Part shown: positions 30,732-38,364 of the stretch, piece by piece
Layout of the letters: every line of letters begins with the position of its first letter
How positions within the stretch are numbered: the first letter of the stretch is position 1
Source: a virus
Reading direction: 5' to 3' (one strand)
Length of the DNA stretch: 64,000 bases
Virus record (IMG/VR): IMGVR_UViG_3300033145_000476
Span: 62,001 to 126,000 of that record
Made by a program: the position numbers and the translations under genes
Notes under the pieces: model-generated
The model's input: only the letters and a program-made list of their open reading frames with translations
What the model was told of the DNA's origin: nothing
The model's database searches: none

Positions 30732-31255
30732 TGGGTAAGCCAGCATTTTTGTTTGGAGAGAGAATAAAAGATGATGATGAGAAACCTCAGAAGAAGGTGG
30801 CTCATCGGATTGGTTATTGCGTCAATTGTGGCTGGGTTCACTCAGAAATCAGGAGAGTGAGGGTTGAAGAAGAAACTTCGAGGGGCAGAATAGCCGTCAT
30901 CAAACCTCTGTGCGTAAAGTGTATTAGAGAACAAGAACATCAGGTAATATGTGACCTGTGTGGCAGGACAAAATGCGATAATTTGTATCCAGTTTCGGTT
31001 ATACGCAGAGTTATAGGAAAGGGTCAAACTTGCAACTTATTCTTACACCTCTGTGCCGAATGTCGTAAAATACCTCACGAAGAAATTCTAAAGAGATTAA
31101 ATATACCTGAAAATATGTGCGATACTTGTAAAGATAGATTTCTGTGTTTTACCAACAAAGGAAAACCACCTGTCCCATCAAGCCTTGAGAGAGGGATTCT
31201 CCAAGATGAAAAAACACAGTTCCATAAACGGAGAAGGAGGTTTCTCTGGCGATGA
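30731..31255 (+). CDS. Cys-tag protein with several zinc ribbons
   Basis: A 174-residue protein from ATG 30731 overlapping the previous stop. Zinc pairs CVNC, CVKC, CDLC, CAEC precede the Cys tag CDTCKDRFLCFTN at residues 130-141. The C-terminal tail is basic (HKRRRRFLWR). Confidence 0.78.
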   Translation: MGKPAFLFGERIKDDDEKPQKKVAHRIGYCVNCGWVHSEIRRVRVEEETSRGRIAVIKPLCVKCIREQEHQVICDLCGRTKCDNLYPVSVIRRVIGKGQTCNLFLHLCAECRKIPHEEILKRLNIPENMCDTCKDRFLCFTNKGKPPVPSSLERGILQDEKTQFHKRRRRFLWR

Positions 31256-31404
31256 ATGAAATAGAAATTTTATATGAAATGTTGGGGATATACAAGAAAT
31301 ACTTTAAGGCAGTTCTGGAAATGGGAACTATCAGTATGTCCCCGAAAGATGAACAGCGTCTAAAAGAACTTGAACAGGAACTAACCAGAATTAAGGGAGG
31401 CTAA
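31252..31404 (+). CDS. Small helical protein
   Basis: A 50-residue protein, MNEIEILYEMLGIYKKYFKA..., with its ATG overlapping the previous stop. All-helical. Not recognised. Confidence 0.6.
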   Translation: MNEIEILYEMLGIYKKYFKAVLEMGTISMSPKDEQRLKELEQELTRIKGG

Positions 31405-31405
31405 A

Positions 31406-31762
31406 TTGGAACTCAAGTGCAATAATTGTGGAGCAATTGACCACGTTCTTGTTGATGGTTACTCTTTTGGTGATAGGTTGCTCGAAGGCGTAAACTTTGT
31501 TGTAAAAGACAAGGATGGGAAACCTAATGCTGTCAGGGTAACTGACGAGTGTGTGGAATATTTTGAGGACTTGAACAAAAAGAAGTGGCTGAAAATCTGC
31601 GAAGATTTCTGTCAAGACCTCGATATTGCTCAGTGTCCAAAGTGTGGCGATGATGTGGTCGTTTGGGGGAATCCTATAGTTACTGGTATCAAACCGCCCG
31701 CACCGAGGGCGATTCCAATGATACGTGGTACTGATATTGCACAGATATTTAGAGGCAGGTAA
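31406..31762 (+). CDS. Zinc-ribbon protein with TTG start
   Basis: A 118-residue protein. The TTG (MELKCNNCGAID) follows GGGAGG by 7 nt and there is no better start before the first CxxC. CNNC and CPKC are about 70 residues apart, with more Cys in the middle. Confidence 0.68.
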   Translation: MELKCNNCGAIDHVLVDGYSFGDRLLEGVNFVVKDKDGKPNAVRVTDECVEYFEDLNKKKWLKICEDFCQDLDIAQCPKCGDDVVVWGNPIVTGIKPPAPRAIPMIRGTDIAQIFRGR

Positions 31763-31819
31763 TGTGCGATTTTGAATTCAAGTTGAGGGTCTGATAGGAA
31801 AAATGTTTGGAGGTCAGCC

Positions 31820-32080
31820 GTGATAGACGAGCTTATATCATCTTTTCCCGATACCAAATTTTACTGTCATAAGTGCGGGACAAGGCTTGAGCGTGGTGAA
31901 GTCTCTACTTATACTTACGGCTTCAACCGCTACACAGGCAAGAGAGAATACGGTTATTTCACTGAGTTCAGATGTCCTCACTGGAAGCGATTTCACGGGC
32001 ATACGAAAGGAATGGCAGTTCTAGCTAAGGAAAAGAACGGCACGTTGGAATGGTATGAGGACTTTTCCAGTGGGTGGTAG
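31820..32080 (+). CDS. Zinc-ribbon-like protein
   Basis: An 86-residue protein with a GTG start after GGAGGT. CHKCGTRLERGE is one knuckle; the second is CPHW with His residues after it (RFHGH). Aromatic-rich. Function unknown. Confidence 0.65.
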   Translation: MIDELISSFPDTKFYCHKCGTRLERGEVSTYTYGFNRYTGKREYGYFTEFRCPHWKRFHGHTKGMAVLAKEKNGTLEWYEDFSSGW

Positions 32081-32130
32081 CCCGAAAACTTTCAAAAATT
32101 TGGCTCACAACATTTTGGTCGAGGCATTTT

Positions 32131-32250
32131 ATGAAAAAACAAAAGGTTTTAGTTTGTAAATCTTGTGGGAGAGTATGGGAATATGATGAGGCTGATGCAC
32201 ATCGTGAATGCCCACGCTGTCTCAAGAAAGTGGTGGTAGAATACAGATGA
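32131..32250 (+). CDS. Small zinc-ribbon protein
   Basis: A 39-residue minimal zinc ribbon: VCKSCGRVWEYDEADAHREC then CPRC. No good ribosome site, but the stop overlaps the next start. Confidence 0.6.
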   Translation: MKKQKVLVCKSCGRVWEYDEADAHRECPRCLKKVVVEYR

Positions 32251-32447
32251 AGAAAGTAATTATCGGCAAGTCGTATTCGGGTGACGAACTCGAAAAACTG
32301 CTTGGAGACACCAACGAAAGGCTCTTCGTTATAGGAAATGAGAAGGATGCGGTGGTAGCGGTTGACGAGGGCAACGATAACTACCAAGTCTTGGGTGTTT
32401 TGAAGCTCGACTTACAACCAAAAGGGATTGATGTCTATCTAAAATGA
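32247..32447 (+). CDS. Small alpha/beta protein
   Basis: A 66-residue protein, MKKVIIGKSYSGDELEKLLG..., start coupled to the previous stop (ATGA). Not recognised. Confidence 0.6.
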   Translation: MKKVIIGKSYSGDELEKLLGDTNERLFVIGNEKDAVVAVDEGNDNYQVLGVLKLDLQPKGIDVYLK

Positions 32448-32635
32448 GAAGAAGATTTGCCATCGTTGAGTATAAAGACGGCATTGATACTCTTGAGTGT
32501 AATAAAGAATGTGAGGCTTGCTCAATGAGGTTCATTTGCTTTACTACTCAGCCTAGCGAATTGCTTCACGTGGATAGGGGAGTAAATCCCGAAATAATGA
32601 GATGGACTTATATCGGGAGGCAGATAAAAATATGA
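32444..32635 (+). CDS. Cys-tag protein
   Basis: A 63-residue protein. Short strand-rich N-terminus, then CNKECEACSMRFICFTT at residues 19-35, then a helical tail. Coupled on both sides by ATGA overlaps. Confidence 0.75.
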   Translation: MRRRFAIVEYKDGIDTLECNKECEACSMRFICFTTQPSELLHVDRGVNPEIMRWTYIGRQIKI

Positions 32636-33021
32636 AGTATTACAATTTTGTAGCCGAGGTCCAGTCAAAGTCTAATCCTGACAAAACTTATACCGTGAAG
32701 ATGCGTGATGATGGCTTGCTAACGTGCAATTGTCCTGCGTGGATATACAATATTCGTAGAGACAGAACTTGCAAGCACGTTGACGAGATAAAACGAGCAG
32801 GGTTCACGGCAGACGAGAAAGGGAAATTCATTACCTCAACTAATTCTTGGGGTGGTAAAGTTCCAGTATTTTGCAAAAACTACCCCGAAAAGTGTGATGA
32901 TTGTCGCCTGCGTTTCCTGTGCTACACAGAGAGAAATCCAGAATTTACTATTGAACAGCTTCAGGAGGCTGGAGTTGAAGATGTCCAGCTTGTGGGCAAG
33001 CAATATGGGAGACGATGGTGA
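32632..33021 (+). CDS. SWIM zinc-finger protein with Cys tag
   Basis: A 129-residue protein. Residues 30-50 (LLTCNCPAWIYNIRRDRTCKHV) are a SWIM zinc finger (CxC...CxH), a module for nucleic-acid or protein binding. The Cys tag CDDCRLRFLCYTER follows at residues 88-101, with an upstream Cys at 81. Clear example of the tag added to a known domain. Confidence 0.82.
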   Translation: MKYYNFVAEVQSKSNPDKTYTVKMRDDGLLTCNCPAWIYNIRRDRTCKHVDEIKRAGFTADEKGKFITSTNSWGGKVPVFCKNYPEKCDDCRLRFLCYTERNPEFTIEQLQEAGVEDVQLVGKQYGRRW

Positions 33022-33683
33022 AGAATAAAGAACTAGCAACTCTGTTTGCTCAGGGCGCTAAAAGAGGCAGAAGCAGTCATATGACCATTGAGGGTGATAG
33101 GATTTACTCTTATGCTGCCTGTATTGCTATAAGGGATGAGGACAAGTTTATCATCAGCAATCGAAGCAAGTATCTTGGTGGCGGAACTTGTTCTAGAACT
33201 ACCTCAGCCCATATCGGGTTCGTTTATGACGCTTGTAAGTATGAGGTAGGGATAGATAAGCTCTATCTTGTAGATGGTTGGGCAGAGAGAGGCAAACCTG
33301 AATGGTTTATTCCCCCACCTTACAAATCAATGAAAGGTATCATACAAGGGTTTGCTAGTGGAATGTGTAGTGGGTGGGTTGGCAGTTGGGATAGAGCAAC
33401 CAGAACTAAGCGAATAAAATGTGAAATTAAGGACAATAAATTGCACTCAGGCAAAGAGTTGATTGTAATCAGAGAATTCATAACATCAGATAATCGCTAC
33501 GAAGTTTGTGAGATATGCCCGAAAAGGTTTGAGTGTTTAACAGAGAAACCAATGTTTAGTGAAACACACCGATGCCCGCACTACCTATTTTATATAGTGG
33601 AACAAACAGAATATGAAAAGCTCGCTGAAAAGCTTCTCCAACCATACAGGTTAGTAGGAATAGAAGATGCCAGTAAACTTTGA
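33015..33683 (+). CDS. Cys-tag protein
   Basis: A 222-residue protein. The N-terminal 130 residues form an unrecognised Gly/Ser/aromatic-rich domain (HMTIEGDRIYSYAACIAIRD, SKYLGGGTCSRTTSAHI). The Cys tag CEICPKRFECLTE is at residues 165-177 (Leu in the aromatic position), followed by CPHY and a helical end. Confidence 0.78.
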   Translation: MVKNKELATLFAQGAKRGRSSHMTIEGDRIYSYAACIAIRDEDKFIISNRSKYLGGGTCSRTTSAHIGFVYDACKYEVGIDKLYLVDGWAERGKPEWFIPPPYKSMKGIIQGFASGMCSGWVGSWDRATRTKRIKCEIKDNKLHSGKELIVIREFITSDNRYEVCEICPKRFECLTEKPMFSETHRCPHYLFYIVEQTEYEKLAEKLLQPYRLVGIEDASKL

Positions 33684-34011
33684 AGTTGGGGAATTTGTCC
33701 AGTTAAAGAATGAGGAAACCCTCTGCCCCACACGTTATGGTAAAAAGGGTTGGACTGTAATACCGATAGGAAGCGGTGGAGTAGTTCTTGATAAGCAGAG
33801 AGTATCCTATATGTTTGGTGGGCACTTTACAAGTGCGATACGCTATCAAATAGATTTTGTGGGTCTAGGTAAATTTTGGGCAAAACCTACAATGCTGGAA
33901 AGGGGCTGTGCGGATTGGGGTAATATAGAAATATGTAATACCTGCGTGAAACGGTTCAGATGTTTCACAACCAATGCAAGGAGAAAAAAAGTATGCCAGT
34001 CGCAAGGGTAA
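33667..34011 (+). CDS. Cys-tag protein
   Basis: A 114-residue protein with a beta-barrel-like N-terminal domain (VGEFVQLKNEETL, TVIPIGSGGVVLDKQRV) and a C-terminal Cys tag CNTCVKRFRCFTT at residues 90-102, upstream Cys at 81. Confidence 0.78.
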   Translation: MPVNFEVGEFVQLKNEETLCPTRYGKKGWTVIPIGSGGVVLDKQRVSYMFGGHFTSAIRYQIDFVGLGKFWAKPTMLERGCADWGNIEICNTCVKRFRCFTTNARRKKVCQSQG

Positions 34012-34514
34012 GGAACATACCAAGCATACAAGAGGGTAGCGAAAAGAAAAAGTTCACTGTCAATGAAGCTGAAGCCGAAGAAGTCTATGAAATTGATACT
34101 GGTGAAGAAGTGATAGAGCGAGTTATCGCTAAGATGAAGAAATTTCGCAATTACCCACCAGCACAATTCACCTATCACGCCTTCGGTAACAGACGAAACA
34201 ATTGGACAGTTGACAAAATTAAACCCATTATCGAATATGCTCGTAAACACCAACTTGAGGTTAGAGCGTGGGAAGTGGCAATGTCTGCTACTAATTTGGT
34301 TGTAGTAAAAGACCCTGACAACTCAGAGAATAGTGGTTGGGATTTATACCAATCTATGGAGGGCAAATTTGACAGCTACGGACTTGCCAGTTGGTATGAG
34401 TTCGATAAGTGGGGAGTTCCAGTCTATTGCGGAGAGGATACTCAGATTGAACCTTGTAAGCATATGGGAATTTGGGTCGGCAAATCTAAAGAGGATTGCG
34501 TGGTGCTCTGCTAA
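33993..34514 (+). CDS. Hypothetical protein
   Basis: A 173-residue protein starting MPVARVRNIPSIQEGS after AAGGAG. Contains QFTYHAFGNRRNNWTVDKI and a Trp/Tyr-rich C-terminal half with Cys (CGED, CKHM, CVVLC). It sits among tagged genes but lacks the tag. Not recognised. Confidence 0.65.
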   Translation: MPVARVRNIPSIQEGSEKKKFTVNEAEAEEVYEIDTGEEVIERVIAKMKKFRNYPPAQFTYHAFGNRRNNWTVDKIKPIIEYARKHQLEVRAWEVAMSATNLVVVKDPDNSENSGWDLYQSMEGKFDSYGLASWYEFDKWGVPVYCGEDTQIEPCKHMGIWVGKSKEDCVVLC

Positions 34515-34846
34515 TGACTACGTGGGCTATTAGCGAAGAAAGAAAACGCAAGCACTTAGTGAAGCTCAGAGCCTTTGAGGAGCTTAATGAGAATGAAAAG
34601 TGCCAGAAGCGAAGAAATCTGTGGTATCGCAGATGGCATCTACTGGCACGAGAAATAAAGAAACACCGTAGTAATCCCAAACGGATACTCGAACAAATGT
34701 ATAGGCTGGTTGAGGAAATCGGTGGGCACGGGTATGCTTGGATAGCATATACCAGTGAACAGGATATGAGATTGGTAATTGAGGATTGCCTTGAACAAGA
34801 TTGTGAGGAGTGTAAACACCGATTTCGGTGTTTTACTGAGAGGTAG
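34514..34846 (+). CDS. Cys-tag protein, tag at the C-terminus
   Basis: A 110-residue basic helical protein (MTTWAISEERKRKHLVKLRA) ending exactly with the Cys tag CEECKHRFRCFTER (residues 97-110), upstream Cys at 92. The ATG overlaps the previous stop (TAATG). Confidence 0.8.
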   Translation: MTTWAISEERKRKHLVKLRAFEELNENEKCQKRRNLWYRRWHLLAREIKKHRSNPKRILEQMYRLVEEIGGHGYAWIAYTSEQDMRLVIEDCLEQDCEECKHRFRCFTER

Positions 34847-34878
34847 GCGGTGGTGTAAATTAACACACCCTTAGACAG

Positions 34879-34980
34879 AAGAATTATGCAAAGAACTTTA
34901 TAATTCTTTATACAATTCTTCCACTGGTCAGTATGACTATTGGGTTGGGAGATACGGTTCAAATCCGTCCGCCATCTCTC
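34879..34980 (+). other. Gap with two stem-loops
   Basis: Within the 179-nt gap, AAGAATTAT (34879-34887) pairs with ATAATTCTT (34900-34908), and GGGAGATACGG pairs with CCGT and ATCTCTC around TTCAAAT (34947-34980). The second resembles a tRNA T-arm with acceptor strand, but no 5' half of a tRNA is present. Confidence 0.45.
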
Positions 34981-34986
34981 AAGCTC

Positions 34987-35015
34987 TTGACTAAAAGTAA
35001 GGCACGTGGTATAAT
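34987..35015 (+). promoter_or_regulatory. Promoter of the L12-like gene
   Basis: TTGACT, 17-nt spacer ending CACGTGG, TATAAT (extended -10). The ATG at 35026 lies 11 nt after the -10, so the leader is only about 4 nt. Confidence 0.82.
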
Positions 35016-35025
35016 GGTAGTTGGA

Positions 35026-35382
35026 ATGGAAGATAATTATTTTGTTCCTGATTTAACGCAGTCTTTATTGGAGCTACGTGAAGCCCTATTAAAGACGGTG
35101 GAGGTAATCAACAAGATTACTAGCAAAAGTATAAGGCGTGGTGTTACTCTTGTAGAGACTGGAACAAATAAGATAAGTATTATCAAGATTATCAGAGAAC
35201 ATACAAATTGGGGGTTGAGAGAGAGCAAAGATGCCTCAGAAATGACACCCACAACTTTTTATATCGCTAACGCTGAGGAAATGATAGCTAAGTTGAGGGC
35301 TGCGGGAGCTACAGCAACTATCTGTGATGGAGAATGTGACGACTGTAAGGACAAGTTTAAATGTTATACAAATGCTTGGTAA
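35026..35382 (+). CDS. Ribosomal protein L7/L12 C-terminal-domain protein with Cys tag
   Basis: A 118-residue protein. Residues about 40-98 align with the L7/L12 C-terminal domain: NKISIIKIIREHTNWGLRES, then KD..E..P and AEEMIAKLRAAGA, the helices that contact translation GTPases. The first 35 residues are helical, in the position of the L12 dimerisation domain, but not clearly homologous. The Cys tag CDGECDDCKDKFKCYTN (residues 100-116) is added at the end. ATG 35026 (MEDNYFVP) is chosen because upstream starts would precede the promoter. Phage-encoded L12 proteins are known from viral genomes; the tag is new to me. Confidence 0.85.
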   Translation: MEDNYFVPDLTQSLLELREALLKTVEVINKITSKSIRRGVTLVETGTNKISIIKIIREHTNWGLRESKDASEMTPTTFYIANAEEMIAKLRAAGATATICDGECDDCKDKFKCYTNAW

Positions 35383-35392
35383 GGAGGGAAAA

Positions 35393-35644
35393 ATGGACTT
35401 CACAGACATCATAGCAGGTATTCTGGCTGGAATAGGAGCAGTAGCCGTAGTTCTTATAATTATGGCGATTGCGTTCTTTCCAATTTCAGCACTTGTTATG
35501 GTAGCGTGGAATTTAATTGCTTCAATCTTTGGAGCGGTTACCATTAGCTATCTGCAAGCGATGGGTGTTACTCTCGGATTGTGGTTCGTTGGTGGCATCT
35601 TCAAAAAGAATGAATGGGTTAAGTTCAACGCTAATCAGGATTGA
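35393..35644 (+). CDS. Small membrane protein
   Basis: An 83-residue protein with two hydrophobic segments (about 5-35 and 38-68) and a polar end KKNEWVKFNANQD. AAGGAGGG precedes the ATG. Similar in outline to the product at 24939. Confidence 0.7.
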   Translation: MDFTDIIAGILAGIGAVAVVLIIMAIAFFPISALVMVAWNLIASIFGAVTISYLQAMGVTLGLWFVGGIFKKNEWVKFNANQD

Positions 35645-35646
35645 GA

Positions 35647-35925
35647 ATGAAGAAACTTCTGTTCTCCCATAATGGGGTAGAATATTACTTAAACGGGCAT
35701 TCTAATCATCGGATGAAAGTTCGTAGGATTGCACCCGAAGATATTCGTGGTGTATTTGAGAATCCAATTCGAGAGGAGAATAGAGGATACGGCACGCTTA
35801 TTGAAGGGTTTAATGAACAAGGTCAAATGATAAGAGTATTCTATCGGCAAAAACCAAAAGGATACCGTGAGATATTAACAACTGTAAGATGTGGGTGGGG
35901 AAATAAAAATAGTGCTTTGGTTTAG
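35647..35925 (+). CDS. DUF4258-like protein
   Basis: A 92-residue protein. NHRMKVRRIAPEDIRGVFEN, an aromatic strand region and IRVFYRQK...YREILTTVR match the DUF4258 fold, related to RelE/BrnT-type toxins. No antitoxin partner is obvious. Start ATG 35647. Confidence 0.65.
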   Translation: MKKLLFSHNGVEYYLNGHSNHRMKVRRIAPEDIRGVFENPIREENRGYGTLIEGFNEQGQMIRVFYRQKPKGYREILTTVRCGWGNKNSALV

Positions 35926-35965
35926 CCATCAGACTCCTTTCATCCCCCGCCCACTGTTGGGGGTT

Positions 35966-36358
35966 ATGGGCAAGAAAAAAGAAATTAAGTTGTGTGATGA
36001 TTACTCACACGACTGGTATAAGGTAGGTAAGTGCAAGGATGCTCTCGGTAAGCACCCCTGTAAATACTATCCAGAGGGCTGCAATACTTGTATGACTAGA
36101 TTTGAGTGTTATACCAAAGATAATCCTGACCTCTATCGTAGCAGAATTTCAGGCATTTTCTATGCGTGTAAAAAATGTCCAGCAGTTAAAATAGAGGGAA
36201 CTATCACATCGTGGGAAACCGAGAAGATACACTCAAAATCCGAGAAAAGCAATATGGACTTACCCTTTGGCTTACTTGACATACGCAAAAGCACATTTTT
36301 TGGGTTAGAAAAAGATATAGCTGATAAATTAAGAAAGAAGTGGGGCAATGAAGTATAA
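35966..36358 (+). CDS. Cys-tag protein behind a hairpin
   Basis: A 130-residue protein (MGKKKEIKLCDDYSHDWYKV). Cys at 10, 23 and 32 precede the tag CNTCMTRFECYTK at residues 39-51. Further CKKCP at about 66. A CCCCC/GGGGG hairpin (loop 10 nt) lies immediately before the ATG and includes the only purine-rich ribosome-site candidate. Confidence 0.72.
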   Translation: MGKKKEIKLCDDYSHDWYKVGKCKDALGKHPCKYYPEGCNTCMTRFECYTKDNPDLYRSRISGIFYACKKCPAVKIEGTITSWETEKIHSKSEKSNMDLPFGLLDIRKSTFFGLEKDIADKLRKKWGNEV

Positions 36359-36524
36359 AGTTAGAGAAGTGGTTCGCCAAGAGTATATTTACGAAGTTGA
36401 TGCCGAAACTTCTATGGAAGCAGAACTAAAAGTTAAGCGTGGTGAAGCTGGCACAGCTAAATATACTCACGAACTTAATCCTGAGTATAATGTTTATTCT
36501 CTCTTTAACGAGAAGATATGCTAA
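36348..36524 (+). CDS. Small protein of the MKYRV type
   Basis: A 58-residue protein, MKYKVREVVRQEYIYEVDAE..., with the same pattern as the products at 6181 and 17527. Starts inside the previous gene. Confidence 0.6.
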   Translation: MKYKVREVVRQEYIYEVDAETSMEAELKVKRGEAGTAKYTHELNPEYNVYSLFNEKIC

Positions 36525-36730
36525 GGGCAACCAAATGCTATCGTTGTGGAATGGAAGTTTATGCTCAATACCGATGTGGAGAGCATTATCTATGTTCACA
36601 ATGTGTAGCAAGTTCCAATCGGCAAACTGGAGCGGAGGCTATGGAAAGAGCAAAGTGTAGGAGCGAACAAATAAATTGGACTCACTGTGACCTGTGTTGG
36701 CAGCGGTTTATTTGTTGGACAGAAAGATGA
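36518..36730 (+). CDS. Cys-tag protein, tag at the C-terminus
   Basis: A 70-residue protein. An N-terminal zinc ribbon (CYRCGMEV...CSQC) is followed by the Cys tag CDLCWQRFICWTER as the last 14 residues (57-70). Confidence 0.78.
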   Translation: MLRATKCYRCGMEVYAQYRCGEHYLCSQCVASSNRQTGAEAMERAKCRSEQINWTHCDLCWQRFICWTER

Positions 36731-37053
36731 TAGTAGGGTTAAAGAAAAGGCAAGCAAGTAAAGAGTTTTACGAACTCGGTGTTTTGGATTATATAGGTGT
36801 CAAATCGGAAATAATCACTTACTATAATACGAGAAAACCACACGTGGGGCGTAACTTTCGTAGGTCGTGGGCTGTAGTAAGAACATTTAATCCTGTGCGG
36901 AGAGGTAGGATTTATCAATGGGAGAGTGATTACATCTACACCCAACCACGTCTGATAAAGAAGATATGTGATGAAGTTGAGCCTGCTGCTTGTAGAAGTG
37001 AGACTTGCCCATATCGGTTTAGATGTTTTACATCGAAGGTTAAGGATAGATAA
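36727..37053 (+). CDS. Cys-tag protein (variant spacing)
   Basis: A 108-residue protein with a basic strand-rich body (HVGRNFRRSWAVVRTFNPV). The tag near the C-terminus is CRSETCPYRFRCFTS: the first pair is spaced C-x4-C instead of C-x2-C (Cys at 89, 94, 100). Coupled by ATGA to the previous gene. Confidence 0.75.
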   Translation: MIVGLKKRQASKEFYELGVLDYIGVKSEIITYYNTRKPHVGRNFRRSWAVVRTFNPVRRGRIYQWESDYIYTQPRLIKKICDEVEPAACRSETCPYRFRCFTSKVKDR

Positions 37054-37949
37054 TGGCATATTTACACATAGATAACTTATATAAAGACCAGCAAATCTTG
37101 ATGTTCAAAGAGTGCTATGCTATGGAGAAAATTCACGGCACATCGTCTCACATCTCCTACACTCCAGCAAAAGCATTACCTGCGGATGAAAACGTGGTTG
37201 TTCCTAGCCGAATAGCGTTCTTTGCGGGTGGTGGAAGTTATGAAGAATTTATCAAACTTTTCGATGCCGAAGCAATCAGAAAGAAATTAGATGAAATAAC
37301 ACCCACCAAACACGTTCACGTTTATGGTGAGTATTATGGTGGTAAGATACAGGGAATGAGCAAGACCTACGGAACTAAAATGCTCTTTGTAGCCTTCGAA
37401 GTCAAAATTGGTGACACGTGGCTGAATGTGCCCAAGGCAGAGGAATTCGTGAAGAGCTTAGGTCTTGAGTTCGTTCACTATACGAAGATACCTACCACTA
37501 TCGAAGCAATAAATGCAGAACGTGATGCGGACAGTGTGCAGGCAATCCGAAATGGGATGGGTGAGGGACATATTAGAGAGGGAATTGTTTTGCGACCACT
37601 GGAAGAAGTTATGCTGAATAATGGGAAACGGGTGATTGCGAAACACAAACGGGATGAGTATCGGGAAACCAAAACACCTAGAGAAGTTAGCCCTGACAAG
37701 CTAAAGAAGATTGAAGAAGCTAAGGCAATCGCTAATGAGTGGGTCACTCGTGAAAGATTGAATCACATCTTGAATCGTGGTGAAGTTGAGGCTAAGATAG
37801 AGAATACTGGTAAGGTCATCGCTTTGATGACCGAAGACATTCTCCGTGAGGCTGCGGGAGAGATAACTGACTCACCAGATGCACGTAAACATATTGGGAG
37901 AGAGACAGCGTTACTGTTTAAGGAATATCTAAAGGGGGATTTGGCGTGA
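37053..37949 (+). CDS. RNA ligase (Rnl2-like)
   Basis: A 298-residue protein that joins RNA ends using ATP. Motif I is MEKIHGTSS (Lys about residue 26), motif III/IIIa region KHVHVYGEYYGG and MLFVAFEVKIG, motif IV REGIVLRP, motif V VIAKHKRDEY. This is the RNA_ligase family used by phages to repair cleaved tRNAs. An RlaP-like nucleotidyltransferase (46186) and the CCA-adding enzyme (54397) fit the same role. Confidence 0.92.
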   Translation: MAYLHIDNLYKDQQILMFKECYAMEKIHGTSSHISYTPAKALPADENVVVPSRIAFFAGGGSYEEFIKLFDAEAIRKKLDEITPTKHVHVYGEYYGGKIQGMSKTYGTKMLFVAFEVKIGDTWLNVPKAEEFVKSLGLEFVHYTKIPTTIEAINAERDADSVQAIRNGMGEGHIREGIVLRPLEEVMLNNGKRVIAKHKRDEYRETKTPREVSPDKLKKIEEAKAIANEWVTRERLNHILNRGEVEAKIENTGKVIALMTEDILREAAGEITDSPDARKHIGRETALLFKEYLKGDLA

Positions 37950-38158
37950 AAGTATATGTAATCGTAGGTGTCTATCAGGGAGTGATTAGTTCAGTTGCCG
38001 TCAGGTCAGACAGAGTAGAGGCAGAGGTAGCAAGGGTAGAGTTTGACAAGGAGTATGATATTGAACGAGATGCGGAGGGCTACCACGAGAACCCTGAGAA
38101 TGATGTGAGCCTTTACGAGTGCGAAGTTGATGGTGCAAACGGAGATTTAATCATCTAA
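37946..38158 (+). CDS. Small acidic protein
   Basis: A 70-residue protein with a GTG start in the RNA ligase end. MKVYVIVGVYQGVISSVAVR then a long acidic segment. The strand-helix outline resembles the MKYRV-type proteins. Not recognised. Confidence 0.6.
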   Translation: MKVYVIVGVYQGVISSVAVRSDRVEAEVARVEFDKEYDIERDAEGYHENPENDVSLYECEVDGANGDLII

Positions 38159-38166
38159 GGAGCACA

Positions 38167-38364
38167 ATGGAGATAAAACAAACGCCGACAAAAATAACCG
38201 ACAATCATTATACGCTCCAGGCGACTGCTGGAGAATTAATGGCATTGTGGAATGTACTAGATGCTAAACGTGATAGCTTAAATGCTGTGGAGTATGATTG
38301 TTGGGTGCAATTGAACCGACAGATAGAAATTATTGCTCCCAAGTTTGTAAAAGAAAGAGTATGA
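38167..38364 (+). CDS. Small helical protein
   Basis: A 65-residue protein, MEIKQTPTKITDNHYTLQAT..., after AAGGAG. Not recognised. Confidence 0.6.
   Translation: MEIKQTPTKITDNHYTLQATAGELMALWNVLDAKRDSLNAVEYDCWVQLNRQIEIIAPKFVKERV

Noticed and set aside
34855-34980. A tRNA gene at the T-arm-like hairpin
   Set aside because: No 5' acceptor strand, D-arm or anticodon stem fits upstream.
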